Shown here piece by piece: positions 8,069-16,249 of a stretch of 36,815 nt of DNA. Position 1 is the stretch's first letter. Each line of letters starts with the position of its first letter. A program made the translations under genes and the position numbers. The notes beneath the pieces are model-generated. The model worked only from the letters and a program-made list of their open reading frames with translations, ran no database searches and had not been told where the DNA came from. Source of the DNA: Bacteroidaceae bacterium (lineage in GTDB: Bacteria > Bacteroidota > Bacteroidia > Bacteroidales > Bacteroidaceae); the NCBI GenBank assembly GCA_017480685.1, contig JAFUSD010000065.1:1-36815 (forward strand), written 5' to 3'.

Positions 8069-8190
8069 GAGGATATCCTCGCAGGCTGTTAAGGATATCC
8101 TCGCAGGCTGTTGAGGATATCCTCGCAGGGTGTTGAGGATATCCTCGCAGGGTGTTGAGGATATCCTCGCAGGGTGTTGAGGATATGGTC
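8069..8190. repeat. 22-bp palindromic repeat array, six units (array 1)
   Basis: The 12-bp palindrome GAGGATATCCTC or a near copy occurs at 8069-8080, 8091-8102, 8113-8124, 8135-8146, 8157-8168 and 8179-8190, with centres exactly 22 bp apart. The linkers are GCAGGCTGTT or GCAGGGTGTT. Unit 2 has A for the first G and unit 6 has a changed right half (GGTC). The array fills the gap between the end of the DUF4294 gene and the asd promoter. No gene is seen in 7922-8216. Confidence 0.95.
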
Positions 8191-8216
8191 GTGAAACGTA
8201 GTGCCTGGATGTGCCG

Positions 8217-8870
8217 CTACATCTGCCCCGACTCGATGAGCAGGATGCAGCGCTCGGTGAGTCGGTCGTCGGCATCGGGGTCGTATTCTTTCTTCAGGCT
8301 TGCGCCGAAGAGAGTGGCAAATGCGTTGTAGAATCCGGCCTTGAAACCGCCCATATAAGTCTTGATGAGCTGATACGACGTCATGTCGCACTGACGGTCT
8401 ATGAGTTTTATGAGCAACTTGCCTTGTGCAAAGGTGAGTTTCTTCAGTCGCGGGCGGTAGGTCTGCATCAACTCCTTCTCTATGCGTTTCATGTAGGCAT
8501 CGCGCTCCTGCTTGGTGGGCAGCGAGTCGAGATGTGCCACGCAGCGCTCTATGGTGTGCTGTATCTCAACCGCTATGGGATACACCTTTTTTATATTATT
8601 AGCTATCTTATAGTATTTCTTTGCCTCGCGCGCCGACTTGAACACAAGCTTGTCGAAGATGTAGACGTCAGACAGTACAACCCATGGAATCATCTCGCCG
8701 TCATACTCAGTAAGTCCGGCATAACCCTGATAGTGGGTGAATATGGGCGAGCCAGTCATCTCGAGGTCGGTCTCAGCATCGGCCGTGACGGTCTGGGCCG
8801 GCAACGGCAACCACTGCAGCCAAGCCATGAGAGCTACGATGAGAAATATGTGTCCGAACTGTATCTTCAT
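8217..8870 (-). CDS. DUF4294 domain protein, exported
   Basis: The 217-residue protein matches the Bacteroidota DUF4294 family. An N-terminal hydrophobic segment (GHIFLIVALMAWLQWLPLPA) looks like a signal peptide or anchor, suggesting a periplasmic location. The conserved region includes RQCDMTSYQLIKTYMGGFKAGF and FGASLKKEYDPDADDRLTERC. A charged, probably helical middle (KKYYKIANNIKKVYP to MKRIEKELM) precedes it. Function is unknown. A TACCTTTG element ends only five bases before the ATG, so the message may be leaderless, or translation may begin at the Met at 8828. Confidence 0.85.
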   Translation of the reverse strand: MKIQFGHIFLIVALMAWLQWLPLPAQTVTADAETDLEMTGSPIFTHYQGYAGLTEYDGEMIPWVVLSDVYIFDKLVFKSAREAKKYYKIANNIKKVYPIAVEIQHTIERCVAHLDSLPTKQERDAYMKRIEKELMQTYRPRLKKLTFAQGKLLIKLIDRQCDMTSYQLIKTYMGGFKAGFYNAFATLFGASLKKEYDPDADDRLTERCILLIESGQM

Positions 8871-8874
8871 GCCG

Positions 8875-8882
8875 CAAAGGTA
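8875..8882 (-). promoter_or_regulatory. DUF4294 gene -7 element
   Basis: Minus-strand TACCTTTG matches TAnnTTTG. Its last G (8875) is five bases from the annotated ATG (8870), which predicts transcription starting at or next to the start codon. Confidence 0.5.
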
Positions 8883-8999
8883 GGAAATAAATCAGAAACG
8901 AGGATTGGCAAACCGCAAATTATGACGAATGAAGTGTCAGATTTAATATATCTTAACTGTATTTTTGCCAAATGTTTCATTTTTATTAGTTATTATTCG

Positions 9000-9016
9000 A
9001 TAAAGTGACACTTTAT
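9000..9016. promoter_or_regulatory. 17-bp palindrome, candidate operator of the CotH gene
   Basis: ATAAAGTGACACTTTAT is a perfect palindrome around a single central base. It is too tight for an RNA hairpin loop and looks like a dimeric regulator site. It lies just where the -33 element would be, 15 bp before TAACTTTG. A partial half-site, AAGTGTCA, occurs near 8933. Confidence 0.5.
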
Positions 9017-9031
9017 TTCAAAAAAACCTGC

Positions 9032-9039
9032 TAACTTTG
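9032..9039 (+). promoter_or_regulatory. CotH gene -7 element
   Basis: TAACTTTG matches the Bacteroidota -7 consensus. No TTTG stands at 19-21 bp upstream; the palindrome at 9000-9016 occupies that place. The predicted leader is about 90 nt. Confidence 0.6.
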
Positions 9040-9134
9040 CAGGCGCAACCAAAAATTAATACAACCGCAGCTATGCCTCCTCAAAAGCGAGCACCCCGCT
9101 GCACAAACAAGAGAACAGACAGAAAAAAACAACA

Positions 9135-12100
9135 ATGGAACTAACACAAATAACCAGAATGAAAACAAAACTGAGCATGATGCTACTGGCATCTTGCATA
9201 AGCACACAGGCATGGAGCCAGCAGACAGCACTGAAGATAAACGAAGTGATGGTGGCCAACATAGACATGATACTCGACCCCTCGTTCAACTACGGCGGCT
9301 GGATAGAAATCTACAACCCCGGCACCACAGCCGTCAGCATGTCAAACATGTATGTGAGCGACGATGCTACAAACCTGAAGAAATTCCGGCTACCCACCAA
9401 CATAGGCTCGGTGCCTGCCGGAGGATTCAAGACCCTGTGGTTCGACCACTACTCCACCGGCAACGAATACAGCACCGAATCGGGCAAACAGATAGACTTC
9501 AAGCTCAATGCCGATGGAGGAACAATATACATATCGTCGAGCACAGGCTCACTGCTCACCGCCCAGACATATCCCCCCATGATGTCGCGCGCCAGCTATG
9601 CACGCACAACCGACGGCGGCGACGAGTGGCGATTCACCTCGACACCGACACCGGCAGCAACCAACGCCGGCAGCCCCTTTGCCGACCGCCAGCTCGAAAC
9701 ACCAATGGTAGACCACACAGGGACCGTCTACAAGACACCATTCCAAATCCAAGTAAACATACCGCAAGGAGCAACACTGAAATACACCACCGACGGTACG
9801 ACACCCACACTGACCAACGGCGAGACAAGCACCGACGGAGTGTTCAACATAGACGGCGGAAACTACGTATTCAGATTCCGATTCTTCAAAGACGGATGGC
9901 TGGCAAGCCCCGTGGCTACACACACATATATCTATAATGACAAAGACTACTACCTGCCAATAGTATCGGTAGTGACCGACCGCCGCAACCTCTACGACCC
10001 ACAAATAGGCGCATACGTAGACGGCACAAACGGAATAAACAACAACGGAGGAAACGGATACAAGAACAGCAACAAAAACCGCAGCTGGGAACGACCCGTG
10101 AACTTCGAATACATCATCCCCGACAACGCAGCAGAATACAGCGTGGCACTCAACCAGGAAGCCGACTTCGAAGTGAGCGGCGGATGGAGCCGCCACTTCA
10201 AACCAAACGCATCGTTCAAACTCAAGACCGCCAAGGTGTATGAAGGCATGAACTACTTCGACTTCCCTATCTTCAGCTCAAAACCATACATCAAGAACAA
10301 GGCAGTCATCGTGCGCAACGGAGGCAACGACTGCAACTGCCGAATCATAGACGCAGCCATACACGAAATACTGCGCTCAAGCGGATTCTACATAGACTGC
10401 CAGGCATGGCAGCCGGCACACATATTCATCAACGGACAATACCAGTTCATGTTCAACCTCAGAGAGACAAACAACAAGAACTTCGGATACAGCAACTACG
10501 GAATCGACAAAGACGAGATGGACCAATTCGAATTCGGCAGCAGCGGTTTCCGCATGATGGTGGGCGACAACGTGGCATACCAGCAACTGAAAAACCTGGC
10601 AGGACAGCTGGCATCACAACCCAACAACGAAAACCTCTGGAACCAAATATGCGACTTGCTCGACGTCGACGAATTCTGCAACTACATGGCAGCAGGATGC
10701 TATGTGGGATGCAACGACTGGGTGACCAACAACAACAACATAAAAGGATTCCGCGCACGCCCCGACGGCAGATACCACCTCGTGTTCATGGACATGGACC
10801 AAGGCTTTGCTGTCGACAACATGCTCAACAGCATGAGAAACAACGGATGGGGATGGAACGTGAACGACATGATAACCCTGTTCGTCAACCTGCTCAACAA
10901 TGCCGACTTCAAACGCCGGTTCATCGACACCTACTGCATTGTGGCAGGTAGCATCTTCGAACCAGAACGCTCAACAGAAATCATAACACGCATGGCCGAC
11001 TACATGGCCCCCGCCCTTGCACTCGACGGCAAAGACCCATGGAGAATCGTGGGCAGCAGCGGCTCAAACACATCGTCAAGCGGAACCACCCTTCTCAACG
11101 CAATAACCAACCAAAGCCAGCGCAACACACGCATCAACACCCTGCGCAGCTACTTCAGCCTCAACAAAAGCTACGACGTAACCATAAGCAGCAACCTGCC
11201 CGAGGCATTCATCATGATCAACGGAGTGAAAATACCCACAGGCAAATTCACCGGAACACTGTTCGGACCAGTAACACTCACAACAGCAGCACCAGCCGGA
11301 TACAAGTTTAAGGGATGGCAGTCGACAGGCGGAGTGACAAACCTGAAGACATTGGTATCTACATCGGCCACATGGAACTACTACGACAAAGGCTCGCTCG
11401 ACGGCAAAAACTGGACTGCCCCCGACTACGTAGCAACAGGATGGAGCAACGGAACAGCACCACTGGGCTACGGCAACATAACGGGAGCATCGGGCAGCAA
11501 CGACATAAAAACCACACTGAACTATGGCACCGACTCAAACAACAAACGACCCACAAACTACTTCAGGCGAACATTCAACCTCGACAACGACCCAACCGAC
11601 AAGGATATCATAGAACTTGAATACTACGTAGACGACGGATGCATAATCTACGTGAACGGAACCGAGCTGACACGATACCTCATGCCCGAAGGCAATATAA
11701 CATACAACCAGTATTCGACCACATACGTGGGCAACGTAGCATACAACGACAAAATCACAATCCCAAACTCTATGCTGCATGCAGGGGTCAACACAATCGC
11801 AGTTGAAATACACAACAACAGCGACACATCGTCAGACAGCTACTGGACAGCATCAATCACCAAGGGCGAAATAGGCTCACCCGAGGCATCAGACGAATTC
11901 AACTTCGACGCACTGGCAGCCAACAACCACTACGACATCATGGCTTGCTATGAACCGATAGAAGACGACTCAATACAGTTTGACGGACAGTCGCTCATCA
12001 TCACCACCGACGACGCCCCGTTCGCACCAATACGCATCAACGAGGTGAGCGCAGCAAACACCATATACGTCAACGAATACTTCAAGAAGAACGACTGGAT

Positions 12101-12794
12101 AGAACTCTTCAACGCTACCGAAATGCCTATAAACGTGGCAGGACTCTACATAACAGACAATCCGAATAAGTTGCAGAAATACCAGATTCCTGCCGATGTG
12201 CCAGGACTCAACACAATAATTCCGGCAGGCGGATATCTCGTAATCTGGGCCGACAACCTGTACCCACTTGAGTCGAGCCTTGCTGCAACCACAAGCTATA
12301 CCAACCTGACCGACATACACACACTGTTCAAGCTAGGCAATACCGACGGACAAACTGTGATACTCACCTCGTCAGAAGAATTCGTGGCAAACAACCAGCA
12401 ATACTTCGAAGCACACCCCACATTCGCAGCCGGATTTACCGACCAAATCATCTACGACACACACGAAGGAATACAATCGGTGGGACGATATCCCGACGGA
12501 GGCAACGAAATCTACGTCATGAACCGGCCCACAATTGGAAACTCAAACATGCTGCACAGCCTTGACAAATTCCTACGTATCGACGAAGGCATGCGTGGAA
12601 GCAACAATCCGGAACTGGCAATCGAGGGCATACGTGGCAACGATACAGGAACGGCAAGCCAGGATGTTGCAGCTGTATACACCACAAGCGGTCTGTTCGT
12701 AGCAAAAAAGGCCGACAATCTGGAGCCAGGACTCTATATCGTGAAGTATGCAGATGGCCACAGTCGCAAAGTGATGATAGCAAACAACCGCTAA
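9135..12794 (+). CDS. Secreted CotH-kinase protein with two lamin-tail domains and sorting tail
   Basis: This 1219-residue exported protein has a signal peptide (core KLSMMLLASCISTQAWS; Met at 9159 is an equally good start). Next come a lamin-tail domain (about 31-140), a chitobiase/hexosaminidase C-terminal-type segment (about 195-270, LKYTTDGTTPTLT), and a CotH kinase domain (about 275-640) with FMDMDQGF near residue 552, matching the acidic DxDxxF active-site pattern. A galactose-binding-like sandwich (about 770-925, DDGCIIYVNGTELTRYLMP) and a second lamin-tail domain (about 960-1110) follow. The end (VYTTSGLFV, then LEPGLYIVKYADG and KVMI) is a type IX-style sorting tail. CotH enzymes phosphorylate proteins in spore coats; the substrate here is unknown. 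Confidence 0.82.
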   Translation: MELTQITRMKTKLSMMLLASCISTQAWSQQTALKINEVMVANIDMILDPSFNYGGWIEIYNPGTTAVSMSNMYVSDDATNLKKFRLPTNIGSVPAGGFKTLWFDHYSTGNEYSTESGKQIDFKLNADGGTIYISSSTGSLLTAQTYPPMMSRASYARTTDGGDEWRFTSTPTPAATNAGSPFADRQLETPMVDHTGTVYKTPFQIQVNIPQGATLKYTTDGTTPTLTNGETSTDGVFNIDGGNYVFRFRFFKDGWLASPVATHTYIYNDKDYYLPIVSVVTDRRNLYDPQIGAYVDGTNGINNNGGNGYKNSNKNRSWERPVNFEYIIPDNAAEYSVALNQEADFEVSGGWSRHFKPNASFKLKTAKVYEGMNYFDFPIFSSKPYIKNKAVIVRNGGNDCNCRIIDAAIHEILRSSGFYIDCQAWQPAHIFINGQYQFMFNLRETNNKNFGYSNYGIDKDEMDQFEFGSSGFRMMVGDNVAYQQLKNLAGQLASQPNNENLWNQICDLLDVDEFCNYMAAGCYVGCNDWVTNNNNIKGFRARPDGRYHLVFMDMDQGFAVDNMLNSMRNNGWGWNVNDMITLFVNLLNNADFKRRFIDTYCIVAGSIFEPERSTEIITRMADYMAPALALDGKDPWRIVGSSGSNTSSSGTTLLNAITNQSQRNTRINTLRSYFSLNKSYDVTISSNLPEAFIMINGVKIPTGKFTGTLFGPVTLTTAAPAGYKFKGWQSTGGVTNLKTLVSTSATWNYYDKGSLDGKNWTAPDYVATGWSNGTAPLGYGNITGASGSNDIKTTLNYGTDSNNKRPTNYFRRTFNLDNDPTDKDIIELEYYVDDGCIIYVNGTELTRYLMPEGNITYNQYSTTYVGNVAYNDKITIPNSMLHAGVNTIAVEIHNNSDTSSDSYWTASITKGEIGSPEASDEFNFDALAANNHYDIMACYEPIEDDSIQFDGQSLIITTDDAPFAPIRINEVSAANTIYVNEYFKKNDWIELFNATEMPINVAGLYITDNPNKLQKYQIPADVPGLNTIIPAGGYLVIWADNLYPLESSLAATTSYTNLTDIHTLFKLGNTDGQTVILTSSEEFVANNQQYFEAHPTFAAGFTDQIIYDTHEGIQSVGRYPDGGNEIYVMNRPTIGNSNMLHSLDKFLRIDEGMRGSNNPELAIEGIRGNDTGTASQDVAAVYTTSGLFVAKKADNLEPGLYIVKYADGHSRKVMIANNR

Positions 12795-12864
12795 TACAAC
12801 ATGCAATGTATCAAATCTGCAAGAGAATAATTCAAATATAACAATAACTATACAGATTTATTAT

Positions 12865-12872
12865 TAACTTTG
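12865..12872 (+). promoter_or_regulatory. xylBA promoter -7 element
   Basis: TAACTTTG matches TAnnTTTG. The predicted start near 12877 lies so close to the ATG at 12890 that the xylB start at 12944 is preferred. Confidence 0.6.
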
Positions 12873-12943
12873 CAACCGAATACAATCAGATGGTATTGCA
12901 AAGACAAAAGATAGAAACAAACGTAAAAAAAACAGATAAAAAC

Positions 12944-14440
12944 ATGTATCTACTCGGTTATGACATCGGAACATCATCGGTGAAAGCATCACTGGTGGAT
13001 GTGGAGAGCGGACAGTGTGTGGCCTCGGCTTTTTATCCCGAGACCGAAGCTCCGATCATTGCACACCGTGCCGGATGGGCTGAACAAGAGCCCGACGACT
13101 GGTGGCACAGCTTGCAGCAGGCTACGAAGGCTCTCGAGGCCGACGGAACCCAACGCCTGCACGAGGTTAAAGCGATAGGAATCAGTTATCAGATGCACGG
13201 ATTGGTGTGTGTAGACAAAGACGGCAACCCGCTGCGACCAAGCATCATCTGGTGCGACGGACGTGCCGTGCCTTACGGCAATGAGGCGTTCGACGCTATT
13301 GGTCATGAGCAGTGCTTGAGCCATCTGCTCAACTCGCCAGGCAACTTCACCGCTGCCAAGTTGGCATGGGTGAAGGCGAACGAGCCGGAGCTGTTTAGCA
13401 AGATATACAAGATAATGCTGCCGGGCGACTTCATTGCCATGCGCCTGAGCGGCGGAACAATCAATACAACGATATCGGGACTGTCAGAGGGTATGTTCTG
13501 GGACTTCAAGAACGACTGCGTGAGCGCAGACGTGATGCAGCACTACGGGTTCCCCATGAGCATCATCCCCGACATAGTGCCTACTTTCTCGGTGCAGTCG
13601 ACGGTATGTGAATCGGTGGCAAAACTGCTGGGCGTGCCTGCAGGTACTCCTATTGCCTACCGCGGAGGCGACCAACCCAACAATGCGCTGTCGCTCAACG
13701 TGATGAAGCCAGGCGAGATTGCTGCCACAGGTGGCACGTCGGGTGTGGTATACGGTGTGTTGGGCGATGTGAACTACGATCCACAGTCGCGCGTCAACAC
13801 CTTTGCTCATGTCAACCACCATCAGCCCGACACGCGCTTGGGTGTACTGCTCTGCATCAACGGCACGGGCATCCTCAATGCCTGGATGCGCCGCAATGTG
13901 GCTCCCGAGGGAATCAGCTACAGCGATATGAACGTGCTGGCCGACGAGGTGCCCATCGGTTCGGAAGGACTGACCATCATCCCGTTTGGCAACGGAGCCG
14001 AGCGTCTGCTCGGTAACAAGGAGGTGGGATGCAGCATACACGGACTGAACTTCAACATTCACAAGAAGCCCCACATGCTGCGCGCTGCACAAGAGGGCAT
14101 CGTCTTCTCGTTTGCATACGGTATGGAGATAATGCGCCAGATGGGTATGGACATCCAAACCATCAAGGCAGGACATGCCAACATGTTCCTCAACCCGATG
14201 TTCCGCCTCACGCTGGCATCGGTCACCAATGCAACCATCGAACTCTACGACACCGACGGTGCTGCCGGAGCTGCCAAGGGTGCGGGCATGGGTGTAGGTA
14301 TATACAAAGATAGCGACGAGGCATTTGCCACACTGCGCCACCACGCAACCATCGAGCCCGACACCAAGAACCACGACGCATATATCGCGGCGTATGAGCG
14401 ATGGAAGCAAGTATTGAAGCAAGTAATAGCAACACTTTAA
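12944..14440 (+). CDS. xylB: Xylulokinase
   Basis: It phosphorylates D-xylulose with ATP, feeding the pentose phosphate pathway. The FGGY-kinase N-terminal ATP motif GYDIGTSSVKASLVD begins at residue 5, the sugar-binding SYQMHGLV follows, and YRGGDQPNNAL carries the likely catalytic Asp near residue 242. The second domain shows GAAGAAKGAGMG. The start is set at 12944, giving MYLLGYDIG, because an upstream ATG at 12890 is nearly at the predicted transcription start and would add 18 lysine-rich residues. It precedes xylA by 24 bp, so the two form an operon. No transporter or regulator gene is alongside. Confidence 0.93.
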   Translation: MYLLGYDIGTSSVKASLVDVESGQCVASAFYPETEAPIIAHRAGWAEQEPDDWWHSLQQATKALEADGTQRLHEVKAIGISYQMHGLVCVDKDGNPLRPSIIWCDGRAVPYGNEAFDAIGHEQCLSHLLNSPGNFTAAKLAWVKANEPELFSKIYKIMLPGDFIAMRLSGGTINTTISGLSEGMFWDFKNDCVSADVMQHYGFPMSIIPDIVPTFSVQSTVCESVAKLLGVPAGTPIAYRGGDQPNNALSLNVMKPGEIAATGGTSGVVYGVLGDVNYDPQSRVNTFAHVNHHQPDTRLGVLLCINGTGILNAWMRRNVAPEGISYSDMNVLADEVPIGSEGLTIIPFGNGAERLLGNKEVGCSIHGLNFNIHKKPHMLRAAQEGIVFSFAYGMEIMRQMGMDIQTIKAGHANMFLNPMFRLTLASVTNATIELYDTDGAAGAAKGAGMGVGIYKDSDEAFATLRHHATIEPDTKNHDAYIAAYERWKQVLKQVIATL

Positions 14441-14464
14441 TAATAATTAAAATCAAATCAAACT

Positions 14465-15778
14465 ATGGCAAAAGAATTTTTTCCTGAAGTAAAGAAGATT
14501 CAATTCGAAGGCAAAGACTCGAAGAATCCAATGGCATTCCACTACTACGATGCCGACAAAGTGATTATGGGTAAGACAATGCACGACTGGCTGCGCTTCG
14601 CAATGGCATGGTGGCACACCCTATGTGCTGAAGGCGGCGACCAATTCGGTGGCGGCACCAAGACATTCCCATGGAACCAAGGCGCAAACGCACTCGAGAT
14701 AGCAAAGAACAAGGCCGATGCAGGTTTCGAAATCATGGAAAAGCTGGGCATCGACTACTTCTGCTTCCACGATGTAGACCTCATCAGCGAGGGTGAATCA
14801 GTAGAAGAATACGAGGCTAACATGAAGGCTATCGTGGCTTACCTGAAAGAGAAGATGGAAAAGAGCGGCAAGAAACTCTTGTGGTCTACTGCCAACGTAT
14901 TCGGCAACAAGCGCTACATGAACGGTGCAAGCACCAACCCCGACTTCGATGTTGTGGCTCGTGCTATCGTCCAAATCAAGAACGCCATCGATGCCGGTAT
15001 AGCTCTCGGTGCTGAGAACTACGTATTCTGGGGCGGTCGCGAAGGCTACATGTCACTGCTCAACACCGACCAGAAGCGCGAGAAGGAACACATGGCAACC
15101 ATGCTCGGCATGGCTCGCGACTATGCTCGCTCAAAGGGCTTCAAGGGCACATTCCTCATCGAACCAAAGCCAATGGAACCATCGAAGCACCAGTATGACG
15201 TAGATACCGAAACGGTTATCGGATTCCTCAAGGCTCACGGACTCGACAAGGACTTCAAGGTGAACATCGAAGTGAACCACGCTACACTGGCAGGCCACAC
15301 ATTCGAGCACGAACTCGCTTGCGCTGTCGATGCCGGTATGCTCGGAAGCATCGACGCCAACCGTGGCGACTACCAGAACGGATGGGATACCGACCAGTTC
15401 CCAATCGACCAGTTTGAACTCGTTCAGGCATTCATGCAAATCATCCGCAACGGCGGACTCGGCACCGGTGGTACCAACTTCGACGCTAAGACTCGTCGTA
15501 ATTCTACCGACCTCAACGACATCATCATCGCCCACATCTCGGGTATGGATGCCATGGCACGTGCACTCGAAAGCGCTGCTAAGCTGCTCGAAGAGTCACC
15601 AATCTGCCAGATGGTTAAGGAGCGCTACGCTTCGTTCGACAGCGGAATGGGTAAGAAGTTCGAGAACGGCGAACTCACATTCGAGCAGGTTTACGAATAC
15701 GGCAAGACTGTAGGCGAACCCAAGGCTACTTCAGGCAAGCAGGAGCTCTACGAAGCAATCGTTGCAATGTATTGCTAA
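14465..15778 (+). CDS. xylA: Xylose isomerase
   Basis: It converts D-xylose to D-xylulose, the substrate of the preceding kinase, with two divalent metals. The 437-residue length is that of class II enzymes. Visible signatures are CFHDVDL (His102 as ring-opening residue, Asp105), VFWGGREGY, the metal-ligand region LIEPKPMEPSKHQYDVD, VNHATLAGHTFEHEL and IDANRGD. A hairpin terminator follows at 15860. Codon use is rich in C-ending codons, as expected for a well-expressed gene in this genome. Identity is certain. Confidence 0.97.
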   Translation: MAKEFFPEVKKIQFEGKDSKNPMAFHYYDADKVIMGKTMHDWLRFAMAWWHTLCAEGGDQFGGGTKTFPWNQGANALEIAKNKADAGFEIMEKLGIDYFCFHDVDLISEGESVEEYEANMKAIVAYLKEKMEKSGKKLLWSTANVFGNKRYMNGASTNPDFDVVARAIVQIKNAIDAGIALGAENYVFWGGREGYMSLLNTDQKREKEHMATMLGMARDYARSKGFKGTFLIEPKPMEPSKHQYDVDTETVIGFLKAHGLDKDFKVNIEVNHATLAGHTFEHELACAVDAGMLGSIDANRGDYQNGWDTDQFPIDQFELVQAFMQIIRNGGLGTGGTNFDAKTRRNSTDLNDIIIAHISGMDAMARALESAAKLLEESPICQMVKERYASFDSGMGKKFENGELTFEQVYEYGKTVGEPKATSGKQELYEAIVAMYC

Positions 15779-15859
15779 AAAGAGGCTGCTGACAGCAACG
15801 GGGAACATCTTAGCCCCCTCAGACAACAGCTGCAAGGGGAGATTCCCCTGAAAAGCAAC

Positions 15860-15890
15860 GAGGATGTATCAATCATTTCGATACATCCTC
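15860..15890 (+). terminator. Terminator after xylBA
   Basis: A perfect 11-bp stem, GAGGATGTATC (15860-15870) with GATACATCCTC (15880-15890), has a nine-base loop and is followed by the T-rich GATTTATTATG. Smaller G/C hairpins (for example AGGGGA with TCCCCT, 15835-15849) lie between it and the xylA stop. Confidence 0.65.
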
Positions 15891-15907
15891 GATTTATTAT
15901 GTAATTG

Positions 15908-16072
15908 TTATTTCACCGCTCCTACAATATACAGACCATATTTGGTAATGCCCACGTCATAGACATCGATGGTGGTGCCATCGTCAGAGACATCGATGGT
16001 GGTGCCATCGTCAGAGACATCGATGGTGGTGCAAACAGAATTGTCATAGAACTCGATGGTGGCATGTGTTTG
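15908..16072 (-). pseudogene. Possible gene remnant with 9-residue repeat
   Basis: On the minus strand this stretch is an open frame ending in a stop at 15908. It reads HATIEFYDNSV, then repeats of TTIDVSDDG, then ITKYGLYIVGAVK. The regular beta-like repeat and orderly end look protein-coding. But the frame has no nearby start and extends upstream only through the miaB promoter and the antisense of miaB, so an intact gene is unlikely. I do not recognise it. It could be the 3' remnant of a lost gene or a chance product of the 27-bp DNA repeat. Confidence 0.3.
15961..16032. repeat. 27-bp tandem repeat
   Basis: Units at 15961-15987 and 15988-16014 are identical (starting AGACATCGATGGTGGTGCC), with an 18-bp partial third copy at 16015-16032 and a decayed trace (CTCGATGGTGG) near 16052. 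It lies between the xylA terminator and the miaB promoter. The rest of 15779-16203 shows no other gene. Confidence 0.9.
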
Positions 16073-16203
16073 TATGTTTACTGACCCCCTTGCTCGTGCC
16101 CCATGCCCTGCATTATTGCAAAAACAGGGTCGAAAGTGTATTAAGATTGATAGAAAACGATAATTTTCGAACAGTATGTATAGCGAAAGTCGCAAATAAT
16201 TCG

Positions 16204-16211
16204 TACCTTTG
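16204..16211 (+). promoter_or_regulatory. miaB promoter -7 element
   Basis: TACCTTTG matches TAnnTTTG, with a predicted leader of about 35 nt before the ATG at 16250. No clear -33 element is seen. Confidence 0.6.
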
Positions 16212-16249
16212 CAGCGATTTTGGATTAGTATGCACCAAAAGACAGAAGG

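Noticed and set aside
8069..8190. CRISPR array
   Set aside because: Units are 22 bp with a constant 10-bp linker, no variable spacers of 30 bp or so, and no cas genes anywhere in the window.
12795..12943. Regulator or riboswitch region before xylB
   Set aside because: Only a -7 element and AT-rich sequence are visible; no stable structure or clear operator.
13484..14422. 312-residue open frame opposite xylB
   Set aside because: Antisense shadow of a certain gene; Val/His-rich without family resemblance.
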